64,000 bases of DNA, from assembly GCF_013184805.1 (NCBI RefSeq), contig NZ_JAATNG010000005.1, positions 248,001 to 312,000 of the forward strand, read 5' to 3'. The DNA is from Pseudoruegeria sp. HB172150. Lineage in GTDB: Bacteria; Pseudomonadota; Alphaproteobacteria; Rhodobacterales; Rhodobacteraceae. The position numbers and the translations under genes were made by a program. Within the stretch, counting starts at the first letter, position 1. Each line of letters starts with the position of its first letter. Positions 35,347-44,065 of the stretch are shown here, piece after piece. The notes under the pieces are model-generated. The model ran no database searches. It was not told the DNA's origin and was given only the letters and a program-made list of their open reading frames with translations.

Positions 35347-36262
35347 GTTCGTAGTGGAAGCCGAAGGTCTGCCTGACTTGCCAGGCATGATGCTGGTTAC
35401 CCTAGAGGCTCTGAGAGAGATTGGGGGATCAGCCACCATTCAAGAACTGGATGAAAAAGTTGCGGAGCTCGAGGGCGTTTCCGAGGTTGAGCAGTCCTAC
35501 GCAATGTCAGGCGACGACCCCCGACCAAGGCTCAACTATTATTTGGCGTGGGCCAGGACCTTTTTAAAGCGCGGCGAAGCAGTCGAGAATTCATCTCGAG
35601 GTGTTTGGGCCATCACTGAGGTCGGGCAAAAGATAACTGTCTATGAGCAGACCAAGACTATCTACGACAGGGTGAATGCGGAAGAGCGGGAGAAGGCACG
35701 GGAAAAACGGCAAAAAACAAAGACTGCCGAAGGGAAATCCATCTCAAAGGTAGGCCAAGAAACGCTCATGGAAGCGCCTTCGGCGGTGGCTCTCGAGGAG
35801 AATAAGGACTGGAAAACGGAGCTTCTTGAGGTTCTGAAGGCAATTGAGCCTTCTGCGTTTGAGCGGTTGTCCCAGAGACTATTGAGAGAGAGTGGATTTA
35901 CCAAAGTTGAAGTGAGGGGAAAATCGGGGGATGGAGGAATTGATGGTGTCGGCGTCCTTCGGGTTAATCTCGTATCCTTCCAAATCTTCTTTCAATGCAA
36001 AAGATACAAAGGAAGCGTTGGCGCATCGGAGATCCGTGATTTTAGAGGCGCAATGCAGGGTCGGGCCGATAAGGGACTCTTTATCACAACAGGTAGTTTC
36101 ACCGCACAAGCCTCTGATGAGGCAACGCGCGATGGTGCAACCGCTATTGATCTCATCGATGGGGAGCGCCTGTGCCAGTTGTTAAAAGAGAACGCGCTCG
36201 GAATTTCGACTGAAATGATTGAAAAGGTGTCTGTAGACGCCGATTGGTTCAAGAGCATCTGA
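35336..36262 (+). CDS. Mrr-type restriction endonuclease
   Basis: A 308-residue protein. Residues 1-100 are a winged-helix Mrr N-terminal domain (TLEALREIGGSATIQELDEK and RGVWAITEVG), 105-160 a charged linker, and 165-300 the Mrr catalytic domain. The PD-(D/E)XK-like site is visible: GDGGIDGVG with Asp203, then FFQCKRYKG with Gln220-x-Lys222. Such enzymes cut DNA carrying foreign modification (type IV restriction). GC content is clearly lower than in its neighbours (27 of 60 bases at 35701-35760, against 42 of 60 at 36601-36660). It overlaps the gene before by 11 bases and has its own strong site GGGAGGGAGAA. These are signs of insertion into an existing cluster. Confidence 0.88.
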   Translation: MGRRFVVEAEGLPDLPGMMLVTLEALREIGGSATIQELDEKVAELEGVSEVEQSYAMSGDDPRPRLNYYLAWARTFLKRGEAVENSSRGVWAITEVGQKITVYEQTKTIYDRVNAEEREKAREKRQKTKTAEGKSISKVGQETLMEAPSAVALEENKDWKTELLEVLKAIEPSAFERLSQRLLRESGFTKVEVRGKSGDGGIDGVGVLRVNLVSFQIFFQCKRYKGSVGASEIRDFRGAMQGRADKGLFITTGSFTAQASDEATRDGATAIDLIDGERLCQLLKENALGISTEMIEKVSVDADWFKSI

Positions 36263-36266
36263 CCAG

Positions 36267-37628
36267 ATGAAACGCCTTATCGAAATGGGTCTGATGTTCG
36301 GAAACCTCGTTCGGGTGGACTCGCCGGCGCTGGTGGAGCGGTACAATCGGGCGCTGACGCATCTGACCGGGAAGACGACGGAACAGACGGATTTCCACAT
36401 CGACATTTCGGGCTTCAGTCCCGAGATCGGCGACGAGCTGGGCGATGACCTATACCTGAACCCGAACGGCTGTAACCGGCAGTTCATCCTGCTGACGACC
36501 GAGCAAAAATCGGCGCCGCTGCTGAACGCGCGGTTCTCGTTCTCGCGCCGGGTGCTGCGGGATTTCATCGAGGCGAACGAGGCGAAGCTGTTCGCGCTGG
36601 TCACGCGGGATGCGGTGGCGGGGGAGCTGATGAACTCGGTGCTGGAGGTTGGCTCGCCGCAGCGCCTGTTCGATATCCAGCGGATCGTGGTCGAGGCGGA
36701 TACGACCGGCGGCGACGTGCGCAATGCGCGGAAGCTGCAGGAGAAGATCGAGCGGTTCCGCAACGAGGACGACGCCTGGTGGGACGACGTGCTGATCGCC
36801 GAGATGATCGGGCTGGCGAAGCAGACCGGCGACGTGACGCGGAATCCGGTGGACCTGAGCACGTTCGACCTGCAGGTCCCGGATTTCTGGACGGCGCATT
36901 ACGGCGGCCTTTACGTGTTCCGCGGTGTGGAGCACCCGGCGGCGATCGCATCCGGCGACCGGGAAGCGCTGGGCGAGTTGCCGATCAGGTATGTTCTGGG
37001 CCTGAACGAGCCGAACCGGATCGCGAAGTTCTTCGAGCTGAACGGGCTGGTGGAACCGATCGTGAAGGCGCGCGGCATCGACGGGGCGGCGATCCTGCGG
37101 CAGAAGATGGACTTCATCCTCGTGGATGCCGCCGCGACTCTGGGCCACGACATGAGCGTCGCGACGCGGCGCGATCTGCGGATGCTGGCGCGGCAGCTGG
37201 GGTCCGCGCTGCCGGAAGCCTATCACGGGCTGGCGGCGCTGCTTCGCTGGGCGGAGGGCGGTGGCGACTGGCCGCGGATCGCCAGCGATCACCCGGCGTA
37301 TTTCTACACCCTGCGCGCGGCGGCGGGTCCGCAGATGGAGCTGGTGAACCAGCTGCTGGCGGAGCTGACTCCGCTGGACGTGCGGCAGCTGTTCATCTGC
37401 CACAAGCAGTTATTCTACGACCTGTACCGCGGCTGGAGCGAGGCGAAGAAGGAATACGTGGCCGAGTTCCTTGCCGCCGAATACGCGGTGGACAAGGCGG
37501 GCACGCGTGCGGCGCTGTTCGGGCAGGAGCCGGGGATGGAAGAGCCCGAGGCGGAACAGGAGCCCGTGGCGCGGCGCGAGGACCTGATCAACCTGGTCGG
37601 CCCCTGGGGCGCGGTGCGGCGGAGCTAG
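36267..37628 (+). CDS. DUF6638-like protein of the AAA+ cluster
   Basis: A 453-residue soluble protein whose pattern I associate with DUF6638 of Rhodobacteraceae. It begins MKRLIEMGLMFGNLVRVDSP, then has ISGFSPEIGDELGDDLYLN, TGDVTRNPVDLSTFDLQV and VRQLFICHKQLFYDLYRGW. No catalytic motif or membrane helix is seen. The ATG is four bases after the mrr stop with no clear ribosome binding site, consistent with a gene that once followed a different neighbour. It returns to the high GC of the cluster. Function unknown; it travels with the AAA+ ATPase here. Confidence 0.7.
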   Translation: MKRLIEMGLMFGNLVRVDSPALVERYNRALTHLTGKTTEQTDFHIDISGFSPEIGDELGDDLYLNPNGCNRQFILLTTEQKSAPLLNARFSFSRRVLRDFIEANEAKLFALVTRDAVAGELMNSVLEVGSPQRLFDIQRIVVEADTTGGDVRNARKLQEKIERFRNEDDAWWDDVLIAEMIGLAKQTGDVTRNPVDLSTFDLQVPDFWTAHYGGLYVFRGVEHPAAIASGDREALGELPIRYVLGLNEPNRIAKFFELNGLVEPIVKARGIDGAAILRQKMDFILVDAAATLGHDMSVATRRDLRMLARQLGSALPEAYHGLAALLRWAEGGGDWPRIASDHPAYFYTLRAAAGPQMELVNQLLAELTPLDVRQLFICHKQLFYDLYRGWSEAKKEYVAEFLAAEYAVDKAGTRAALFGQEPGMEEPEAEQEPVARREDLINLVGPWGAVRRS

Positions 37629-37630
37629 CG

Positions 37631-37906
37631 ATGGGATTTCTGCGGCTGATCTTTTTCGGGTTCATCGGGCTGAGCATCATCTACGGGCTGCTCTGGCTGT
37701 ACTCCCGCTCGGTACGCCGCGAAAAGCTGGAGGACGCCTGGGATGCCGAACATCCGGAAGGGGGTGATCCCGAGGCGCGGGATGCCTATGTGGAGAAGGG
37801 AATGAAGGCGTATCATGCCAGCCTGCGGCCGAAGCTGCTTTTGCTGGTATACGTCGTCCCGGCGGTGGTCGCCGCCGTGGTGCTGATCGTGATGAACTGG
37901 ACCTGA
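37631..37906 (+). CDS. Small two-helix membrane protein
   Basis: A 91-residue protein starting two bases after the DUF6638-like gene. One helix is near the N-terminus (LIFFGFIGLSIIYGLLWLYS) and one at the C-terminus (LLLLVYVVPAVVAAVVLIVM). Between them is a charged cytoplasmic or periplasmic segment with many acidic residues (WDAEHPEGGDPEARDAYVEK). No family is recognised. Tight spacing on both sides shows it belongs to the same transcript. Confidence 0.65.
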   Translation: MGFLRLIFFGFIGLSIIYGLLWLYSRSVRREKLEDAWDAEHPEGGDPEARDAYVEKGMKAYHASLRPKLLLLVYVVPAVVAAVVLIVMNWT

Positions 37907-37916
37907 GGCTGCCTGA

Positions 37917-38612
37917 ATGCGCTACGTGAAATGGACCTTCTACACCATCCTGTTCGTGCTGCTGTTCGGGCTGCTGCACTACACCTTGCCGCAGCATGAC
38001 GTGGTCCGCGTGGTCAACACCTACCAGGAGCGGCAGGACCTGGACGACTGGACGCGGATATTCTGGGCGAAGCCGGACGATCAGTCGACCGGGCTGATCA
38101 ACCGCGATGTCCAGTTCATCCAGACGGTGCAAAAGAAAACCTGGCTGCTGGGCTTCATCCGGCGCGACGCCGAAGGTGTGATGGTCTATCGCAACGAGGA
38201 TACCGGCTGGTCGTGGCCACCATACTTCAAGTTCGACACGGCGAGCCTGCAGACCGAGGCGGATGACCTGCGGTCAACGCGCGAAAGCCCGAAATGGGCG
38301 GTCATCACGCATTACGGCTGGCGTAACGAGCTGTTCTCGGCATTTCCGAACGCAATCGCGATCCGGGAAGTCGAGTCGCCCGACGTGGTGGTGATCCCGT
38401 GGTTCAACATCTTCTTCTTCGTCTTTGCTATAACCGTGATCCTGTTCATCCGTGCGATGTGGCGGCAGTTCCGCGAACGGTCGGTCGATCCGGTGCTGGA
38501 AAGTGCGGGCGACGCCTGGGACCGGGCCGATGCACAGATCGACGACACGCGCGGACGGTTCCGTCGCTGGCTGGATTCGTGGAAGCGCAAGCCGAAGGGG
38601 CCGGTGAAGTAA
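37917..38612 (+). CDS. DUF1523-like membrane protein
   Basis: A 231-residue protein with an N-terminal helix (WTFYTILFVLLFGLLHYTLP), a periplasmic domain (QHDVVRVVNTYQER, RDVQFIQTVQKK) and a second helix (WFNIFFFVFAITVILFIRAM) before a basic cytoplasmic tail. The opening MRYVKWTFYTILF and HYTLPQHDVVRVVNT are, as I recall, typical of DUF1523. Function is unknown. It is the last gene of the plus-strand cluster and faces a short minus-strand gene. Confidence 0.72.
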   Translation: MRYVKWTFYTILFVLLFGLLHYTLPQHDVVRVVNTYQERQDLDDWTRIFWAKPDDQSTGLINRDVQFIQTVQKKTWLLGFIRRDAEGVMVYRNEDTGWSWPPYFKFDTASLQTEADDLRSTRESPKWAVITHYGWRNELFSAFPNAIAIREVESPDVVVIPWFNIFFFVFAITVILFIRAMWRQFRERSVDPVLESAGDAWDRADAQIDDTRGRFRRWLDSWKRKPKGPVK

Positions 38613-38627
38613 CAGTCGCGGGCGCGG

Positions 38628-38870
38628 TCAGGCGGGGTCGTTGCGGCGGAGGCGGTAGACCCCCTCCGGCAGGTTCAGCGCCGCCGAAAGATCGCGGAGC
38701 TGCGTGATCGAGAAGGTGATCTTCTCTACCCTGTCGGTCTGCGGATTGAGCTGTTCCACCGTGACGCAGTCGTCGAAGGCGTTGACGATGACGTCCTCCT
38801 GCAGATGGCTTCCGCCCTCGTCGACGAGGGTGACCACGGTGGCGTCGAAATCGTGCTCGATGGTAAACAT
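38628..38870 (-). CDS. Uncharacterised 80-residue protein
   Basis: A small acidic protein starting MFTIEHDFDATVVTLVDEGG and ending LNLPEGVYRLRRNDPA. It appears to be a compact beta-rich domain with one cysteine and no membrane helix. The frame fits the codon pattern of the area, and its stop lies 15 bases from the convergent DUF1523-like gene. No family recognised. Confidence 0.55.
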   Translation of the reverse strand: MFTIEHDFDATVVTLVDEGGSHLQEDVIVNAFDDCVTVEQLNPQTDRVEKITFSITQLRDLSAALNLPEGVYRLRRNDPA

Positions 38871-39011
38871 GGCCCGACCCTAGCGGCCCTTCCGGCCTTT
38901 GCCCAGTGCCCGTAGCCGGCCATCGGCGAAAGCTTGATCAGGATCAAGGCGGAGGCCGCCGAAATCTGTCAGAATTACCATATTGGATGGGTTGTTTAGG
39001 GAGCCGAACCG

Positions 39012-39260
39012 ATGAGCAATCGACTGGTAGAGGCAAAAACGGCCTGTCTGATGCAGGGTATGTCGCGGGTTCTGGGAACGAGTCCGGACCTTATCGAGGG
39101 CGAACTGGGATCGGATCGACTGGACGCGATGGTGCAGACTTGTCGCTCCTGTGCCCGGGCCGACGATTGTATCCTGTGGCTGCTGGATCATCAGGCGGGG
39201 TCCCGGAGGGCGCCGGAGTACTGCCTGAACGGAGAGCAGCTGGAAGCGCTGAGCGTCTGA
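39012..39260 (+). CDS. DUF6455-like small cysteine protein
   Basis: An 82-residue protein with four cysteines arranged as CRSCARADDC plus YCLNGEQLEAL near the C-terminus, a pattern I associate with DUF6455 of Rhodobacteraceae. A metal or Fe-S ligand role is possible but undemonstrated. AGGGAG lies eight bases before the ATG. The gene is followed by a strong terminator, so it is a single-gene unit. Confidence 0.72.
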   Translation: MSNRLVEAKTACLMQGMSRVLGTSPDLIEGELGSDRLDAMVQTCRSCARADDCILWLLDHQAGSRRAPEYCLNGEQLEALSV

Positions 39261-39307
39261 CCGGTCAGCCTGCGGAGGGCGGGCTGCGGTGCGATGCCGG
39301 CTAATAG

Positions 39308-39347
39308 GCCGCCCCCTTGCGGAATCCGCAGGGGGCGGCTCTATTTT
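39308..39347 (+). terminator. Rho-independent terminator after the DUF6455-like gene
   Basis: GCCGCCCCCTTGCGG (39308-39322) pairs with CCGCAGGGGGCGGC (39326-39339) with a single bulged T, followed by a run of T around 39343-39349. Stem and T-run are both good. It isolates this gene from mscL, 107 bases further on. Confidence 0.85.
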
Positions 39348-39392
39348 TTGCCGACAAAGTCGCAAGAGATCCCCGAAAATCCTGTTACAGTC

Positions 39393-39418
39393 GACCCGCG
39401 GCCCCTATAGGGCGGGTC
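39393..39418 (+). promoter_or_regulatory. Hairpin in the leader region of mscL
   Basis: GACCCGC (39393-39399) pairs with GCGGGTC (39412-39418) across a 12-base loop containing CCCCTATAGGG. It sits 28 bases before the mscL start. A role in mscL expression is only possible; no promoter boxes were assigned. Confidence 0.25.
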
Positions 39419-39446
39419 GGACAAGAGCTGGTACAGGGGGCAGAAC

Positions 39447-39881
39447 ATGCTTAGCGAATTCAAGGCATTCATCGCCAAGGGCAATGTCATGGACATGGCC
39501 GTGGGCATCATCATCGGCGCCGCGTTCACGGCGATCGTCAATTCCATGGTCGGCGACCTGATCAATCCCTTCGTCGGTCTGTTCCTGGGTGGAATCGATC
39601 TGACCAACTGCTTCATCGTGATCTCGGGCGACGGCGAATACGCGTCTCTGGAGGCCGCGCGCGAGGCGGGGGCTGCAGTCTTTGCCTACGGCGCCTTCCT
39701 GATGGCCGTCATCAACTTCCTGATCATCGCCTTCGTGGTCTTCATGCTGGTGCGCTACGTGAACCGGGTGAAGGATATGACCACCAAGAAAGAAGACGAA
39801 GCGGCCGAAGAGGCACCAGCCGGTCCGACGGAACTGGATGTTCTTCTGGAGATCCGGGATTCGCTGAAAAAGCCGGTCTGA
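39447..39881 (+). CDS. mscL: Large-conductance mechanosensitive channel MscL
   Basis: A 144-residue inner-membrane channel that opens under osmotic downshock. The N-terminal [20 protein letters not shown] leads into helix 1 ([20 protein letters not shown], with the pore-lining glycine pattern), a periplasmic loop, helix 2 ([20 protein letters not shown]) and a cytoplasmic helix ending [13 protein letters not shown]. Length and motifs are fully typical. It is transcribed alone, with a five-G ribosome binding site upstream. Confidence 0.97.
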   Translation: MLSEFKAFIAKGNVMDMAVGIIIGAAFTAIVNSMVGDLINPFVGLFLGGIDLTNCFIVISGDGEYASLEAAREAGAAVFAYGAFLMAVINFLIIAFVVFMLVRYVNRVKDMTTKKEDEAAEEAPAGPTELDVLLEIRDSLKKPV

Positions 39882-39929
39882 GGGGCCGGCGCGGGGGTGA
39901 TCCAAGCCCCGCCCGCCCGGGACCTGCGG

Positions 39930-41270
39930 CTATTTCGTTGCGGGCCAGGTCGGATGTTCGTCGTCGATCTGCACGGGGTGGCTGTGGATCCAGCCACGGC
40001 CGCGCCGCGTTGCACCCCGAAGATGCGGATGATCCTGCGGGAGGCTGGTGTGTTCATGCTCCAGCTGGTCCGGCATGCCGCCGGGCCAGAGGATTATCGC
40101 CACGAATGCCGCGGCCAGACCCGCAGCGCCGAGCCCCAACATGGCGACCGGGACGCCTGCCGTGCTGCCGAGCCATCCCGCGACCGGATAGGCGACCAGC
40201 CAGCAGGCATGGCTGAGCGCGAATTGCGCGGCGAAGAGAGCCGGACGATCCTCTGTTTCGGCGGAGCGGCGCAGCAGTCGGCCTGACGGCGTCATCACGC
40301 CCGCCAGCGCCGCGCCGATCAGGAACCAGAGCAGCAGGACCATCGGCCATGTCGGCCAGCCGGAAAACAGGATCGCAAGACCGAGGGCGGCCATCGCTCC
40401 GCTGCCGAGAAGGGCGCCGGTCAGCATGACCGGGCGGTCCGGCACGCGGTCAAGCAGGGGCGGCAGGGCCAGCGCGCCAAGCATCGATCCCGCGCCATAG
40501 GCGCCAAGCAGCACGGCGAGGTCCCGTTCGGCGCCATCATAGACGGACCGCGCGATGACCACCGTCAGTACAAGTATGACGGCGCTGACGGCGGCGACAG
40601 TCGCTGTCAGCGCCAGAAGGCCGCGCAGGCGCGGGGTGGCAAGGTAGATGCGGATGCCGCGGGTCAGACGCTCGCGGAAAGGGCGCGGTCTGGCGTCTCC
40701 GGGTGCCGGGATATGGGAGCCCAGCACCAGCGCAGCCGATGCGAGAAAGCCGAGCGATGTCCCTGCGAACAGCCAGTTCGGCTCTATCAGGCTGAGCAGC
40801 AGGCCGGCCAGAACCGGGCTGGCGAGGTTTTCCATGTCGTAGGCGAGGCGTGCCAGTGACAGGGCACGGGTATAGTTCGCCTCGTCCGGCAGGACGTCCG
40901 GCAGCACCGCCTGGTAGGTCGGGGTGAAGGTGGCGGACGCGGCCTGCAGGACGAATATCAGCGCGTAGATCTGCCACGCGGCGTCGATGAAGGGCAGGCA
41001 AAGTGCGGCGGCGGCGCGGACAAGATCGGCGGCGATCAGCACCTTGCGCCGGTTGAGACGCGCGAACAGGGCCGTGGCGACGGGTGACAGGCCGACATAG
41101 GCCAGCATCTTGATCGTCAGCGCGATGCCGAGAACCTGCCCCGCCTGATCGCCCGCAAGGTCGAACGCGGTCAGCCCCAAGGCGATGGTCAGAAGACCCG
41201 TGCCAAGCAACGCCACGACCTGCGCGACGAACAGGCGCAGGTAGGTCGGGTTTCGCAGGATTTTCAGCAT
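39930..41270 (-). CDS. MFS transporter with histidine-rich C-terminal tail
   Basis: A 446-residue protein from ATG 41270, with about twelve hydrophobic segments, starting MLKILRNPTYLRLFVAQVVA. The MFS motif between helices 2 and 3 appears as ALFARLNRRKVLIAADLVRA. The C-terminal tail holds EHEHTSLPQDHPHLRG and HSHPVQIDDEHP, at least eight histidines that could bind a transition metal. An upstream in-frame extension was rejected because the family starts at the short helix-1 leader. It is divergent from the halogenase gene. Substrate unknown; the tail suggests metal sensing or transport. Confidence 0.82.
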   Translation of the reverse strand: MLKILRNPTYLRLFVAQVVALLGTGLLTIALGLTAFDLAGDQAGQVLGIALTIKMLAYVGLSPVATALFARLNRRKVLIAADLVRAAAALCLPFIDAAWQIYALIFVLQAASATFTPTYQAVLPDVLPDEANYTRALSLARLAYDMENLASPVLAGLLLSLIEPNWLFAGTSLGFLASAALVLGSHIPAPGDARPRPFRERLTRGIRIYLATPRLRGLLALTATVAAVSAVILVLTVVIARSVYDGAERDLAVLLGAYGAGSMLGALALPPLLDRVPDRPVMLTGALLGSGAMAALGLAILFSGWPTWPMVLLLWFLIGAALAGVMTPSGRLLRRSAETEDRPALFAAQFALSHACWLVAYPVAGWLGSTAGVPVAMLGLGAAGLAAAFVAIILWPGGMPDQLEHEHTSLPQDHPHLRGATRRGRGWIHSHPVQIDDEHPTWPATK

Positions 41271-41452
41271 CGGCGCACGCGGCTTTCCTTCCGGGAAAGC
41301 ATTTGCCGGATCGAGGCGCGATGCAAGGGAGTGCGTGCGCATCGGCAACGCAACCCTGGAATGGCATCTCAAAGGGTGACAGGCGCGTATTTGATTGGAT
41401 AGGCTTAACGCGACGGAAGGGTGTGCGGCGCCGGTAGCAGTGGGGGACAGCC

Positions 41453-43171
41453 ATGGCGGAACCGATCCGGGAAGTGACGATCGTTGGTGGCGGAACGGCG
41501 GGCTGGATGGCGGCGCTGCTGCTTCTGCTGGGGTTGCCGGCCGGCCGCAAGGCGAAGATCACGCTGATCGAGTCGCCCAATGTGCCGACGGTGGGCGTCG
41601 GTGAGGCCACGGTGCCGGGCATGCCCCGGACATTGCGGGAAAGCGGCATATCGGAGCGGGATTTCTTTCGGGCCTGCAACGCCTCGTTCAAGCTGGGCGT
41701 CGACTTTGCCAACTGGAACGTCGATCGCAAAGGCGACTTCATTTCCTACATCAACCCGTTTTCGCGGCCGAACGTGCTGGATCGTGTCGATGTCGGCGTC
41801 TACTTCACCGAGTTCGGTGCCGGCAATCTCGACTACGTGCAGTCCATGTGCTTCGCCAAGGATTTCATACAGGCATGCAAAGCGCCGCGGATGTCAGGTT
41901 CGCAGGAATACGAGGCCAAGTTGGGCGTGGGTTTTGCCTATCACCTGGATGCCGGACGGTTCGCCAAGCTGATGCAGAAGTCCTGCACCCTGAAAGGCGT
42001 GCAGCACGTGCTGGACGACGTCGTCGATGTCGAGATGGACGAAGATGGCAACGTCGCGGCGCTACAGCTGGAACGCACCGGGCGGCATCCTGTCGAACTG
42101 GTGATCGACTGCACCGGGTTCCGGGGGCTCATCATCAACAAGGCGATGAAAGAGCCGTTCCTGAGTTACTCGCAATACCTCGCCAACGACCGTGCGATGG
42201 CGGTGCAGATCCCGCATGCCGATGAAAAGAAGCTGGAACCTGTGACGCGATCCACGGCGCTGGGGGCGGGGTGGTCATGGCGCGTGCCGCTCTACAACCG
42301 GATCGGTACCGGATATGTCTATTCCAGCGCGCATCGCAGCGACGACGAGGCGCGGGAGGAGTTCCTTGCACACCTCGGACCCGAAGGCAAAGGCGCCGAA
42401 CCGCGGGTGATCCCTATGCGGGTGGGTCGGAACAGGAACGCCTGGGTCAAGAACTGCGTCGCGATTGGCCTGTCTGGCGGGTTCATCGAGCCGCTGGAGT
42501 CCACGGCGATCCACATGATCGAGATGGGGATGCGCTGGCTGGTCACCTATTTCCCCGACAAGGACTTCGCGCCACCGCTGCGGGACCAGTACAACCGCCT
42601 GACCGGCAAGATGTACGACGAAGTCAGGGATTTCATCTGCCTGCACTATGCCCTCGGCAACCGTACTGACACGCAATATTGGATCGATGCGCGCGAGGCG
42701 CTCGAGGTCCCCGACAGCCTTGCCGAGTTGCTCGAGGTGTGGCGCTACGTTCTGCCCGGCCATTATGATCTGAAATTCGCCTCGCTCTTCGATCACGCCA
42801 CCTATCAGGCGGTTTTACTGGGCAAGCGGGTGTACGAGACCGGATACGGGGCCGGAAGCCTGACGCGCGGGGCGCAGTTGGACGCGGCGAGGTGGAAAAG
42901 CTACCTGGGGCAGGTGCGAGGAAAGGCCAAGCAGGCAGTTTCGGCAGCGGCCGATCACCGGACCTATCTGGCCGAACTGCGTGGCGACATGGAACCCAAG
43001 GTGCAGTTTCCGATGCCGCAGAAAGCGCCGACGCAGTTCGGGCAATTCGGGCAGTTCGGGATGGCACAAGCAACCGTGCCATTGCCGGGGACGCCGGTGT
43101 CTCAGATGGTCAGGGCAACGGCACCGAAACCGCCGAAAGAGCTGGATCAGGACGACGCCAGCCTGCTGTAG
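41453..43171 (+). CDS. Flavin-dependent tryptophan halogenase-like protein
   Basis: A 572-residue protein with the key motifs of FADH2-dependent halogenases. The nucleotide fold is VGGGTAGWM (11-19). Lys80 in NASFKLGVDF matches the lysine that activates HOCl (Lys79 in PrnA). WSWRVP (274-279) matches the W-x-W-x-I-P motif, and Glu349 in FIEPLESTA matches the PrnA glutamate 346. All needed residues are therefore present. The C-terminal 75 residues are unusual: low complexity with three QFG units (TQFGQFGQFG) and prolines. No flavin reductase, NRPS or PKS is nearby. The natural substrate is unknown. Confidence 0.88.
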   Translation: MAEPIREVTIVGGGTAGWMAALLLLLGLPAGRKAKITLIESPNVPTVGVGEATVPGMPRTLRESGISERDFFRACNASFKLGVDFANWNVDRKGDFISYINPFSRPNVLDRVDVGVYFTEFGAGNLDYVQSMCFAKDFIQACKAPRMSGSQEYEAKLGVGFAYHLDAGRFAKLMQKSCTLKGVQHVLDDVVDVEMDEDGNVAALQLERTGRHPVELVIDCTGFRGLIINKAMKEPFLSYSQYLANDRAMAVQIPHADEKKLEPVTRSTALGAGWSWRVPLYNRIGTGYVYSSAHRSDDEAREEFLAHLGPEGKGAEPRVIPMRVGRNRNAWVKNCVAIGLSGGFIEPLESTAIHMIEMGMRWLVTYFPDKDFAPPLRDQYNRLTGKMYDEVRDFICLHYALGNRTDTQYWIDAREALEVPDSLAELLEVWRYVLPGHYDLKFASLFDHATYQAVLLGKRVYETGYGAGSLTRGAQLDAARWKSYLGQVRGKAKQAVSAAADHRTYLAELRGDMEPKVQFPMPQKAPTQFGQFGQFGMAQATVPLPGTPVSQMVRATAPKPPKELDQDDASLL

Positions 43172-43174
43172 TGG

Positions 43175-44065
43175 TCAGGGCCACTTTGCTAGCGGCGGCA
43201 GACTCATCAGTACGGCGTTGGCGTCATGCCCGGTGGCGAGTCCGAATTTCGTGCCACGGTCATAGACCAGGTTGTATTCGGCGTAGAGTCCGCGGTGGAC
43301 CAACTGCGTCTCGCGGTCTTCCTCTGTCCAGGGCGTATCGCGGCGGCGTTCGGTCACAGGCACGAAAGCGGGCAGGAAGGCGCGACCTACATCCTGCGTG
43401 AAGGCGAAATCCTTTTCCCAGTCGCCTGTGTTCAGATCGTCGTAGAAAATGCCACCAACCCCCCGCGCGCGGTGGCGGTGCGGGATAAAGAAATACTCGT
43501 CGGCCCAGGCCTTGAAGCGTTTGTAGTAGTCGGGATCGTGCGGGTCGCAGCCGGCCTTGAGGGCGGCGTGGAAGGTTTCGGTGTCCTCGGCATATTCGAT
43601 GCAGGGATTGAGATCGGCGCCGCCGCCGAACCACCAGGCATTCGGCGTCCAGAACATGCGCGTGTTCATGTGGACGGCCGGCGTATGCGGGTTCTGCATG
43701 TGCGCAACAAGGCTGATGCCCGAGGCCCAGAAGCGCGGGTCGTCCTCGATACCGGGTACGCCGCGGGCCGCCATGGTGGTCTGCGCCGCACGGCCCAGCG
43801 TGCCGTAGACGGTGGAAATGTTGACGCCGACTTTCTCGAAGACACGACCGCCGCGCATCACGCTCATCAGACCGCCGCCTGCGTCGGCTTCCCCCTCGGC
43901 GGCCCGCTTGGTCTCGGTCACCTCGAACCGGCCGGCCGGGTGGCCTGCGAAGGGTCCGGTTTCCTGCGTCGCTTCCAGGTTTTCAAAGGCCGCGACAATC
44001 TCGTCGCGCAGGCTGCGGAACCAGTCGGCGGCGCGGGATTTCTTGACGTCGAATGTGTCGGACAT
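43175..44065 (-). CDS. hemF: Oxygen-dependent coproporphyrinogen III oxidase
   Basis: A 296-residue HemF, converting coproporphyrinogen III to protoporphyrinogen IX with oxygen in haem and chlorophyll synthesis. Typical sequences are HMNTRMFWTPNAWWFGGGAD, CDPHDPDYYKRFKAWADEYF and GGIFYDDLN. The ATG at 44065 with GGAG five bases upstream is preferred over the GTG at 44071. The stop is three bases from the convergent halogenase gene. No FNR-type box was found upstream. Confidence 0.96.
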   Translation of the reverse strand: MSDTFDVKKSRAADWFRSLRDEIVAAFENLEATQETGPFAGHPAGRFEVTETKRAAEGEADAGGGLMSVMRGGRVFEKVGVNISTVYGTLGRAAQTTMAARGVPGIEDDPRFWASGISLVAHMQNPHTPAVHMNTRMFWTPNAWWFGGGADLNPCIEYAEDTETFHAALKAGCDPHDPDYYKRFKAWADEYFFIPHRHRARGVGGIFYDDLNTGDWEKDFAFTQDVGRAFLPAFVPVTERRRDTPWTEEDRETQLVHRGLYAEYNLVYDRGTKFGLATGHDANAVLMSLPPLAKWP

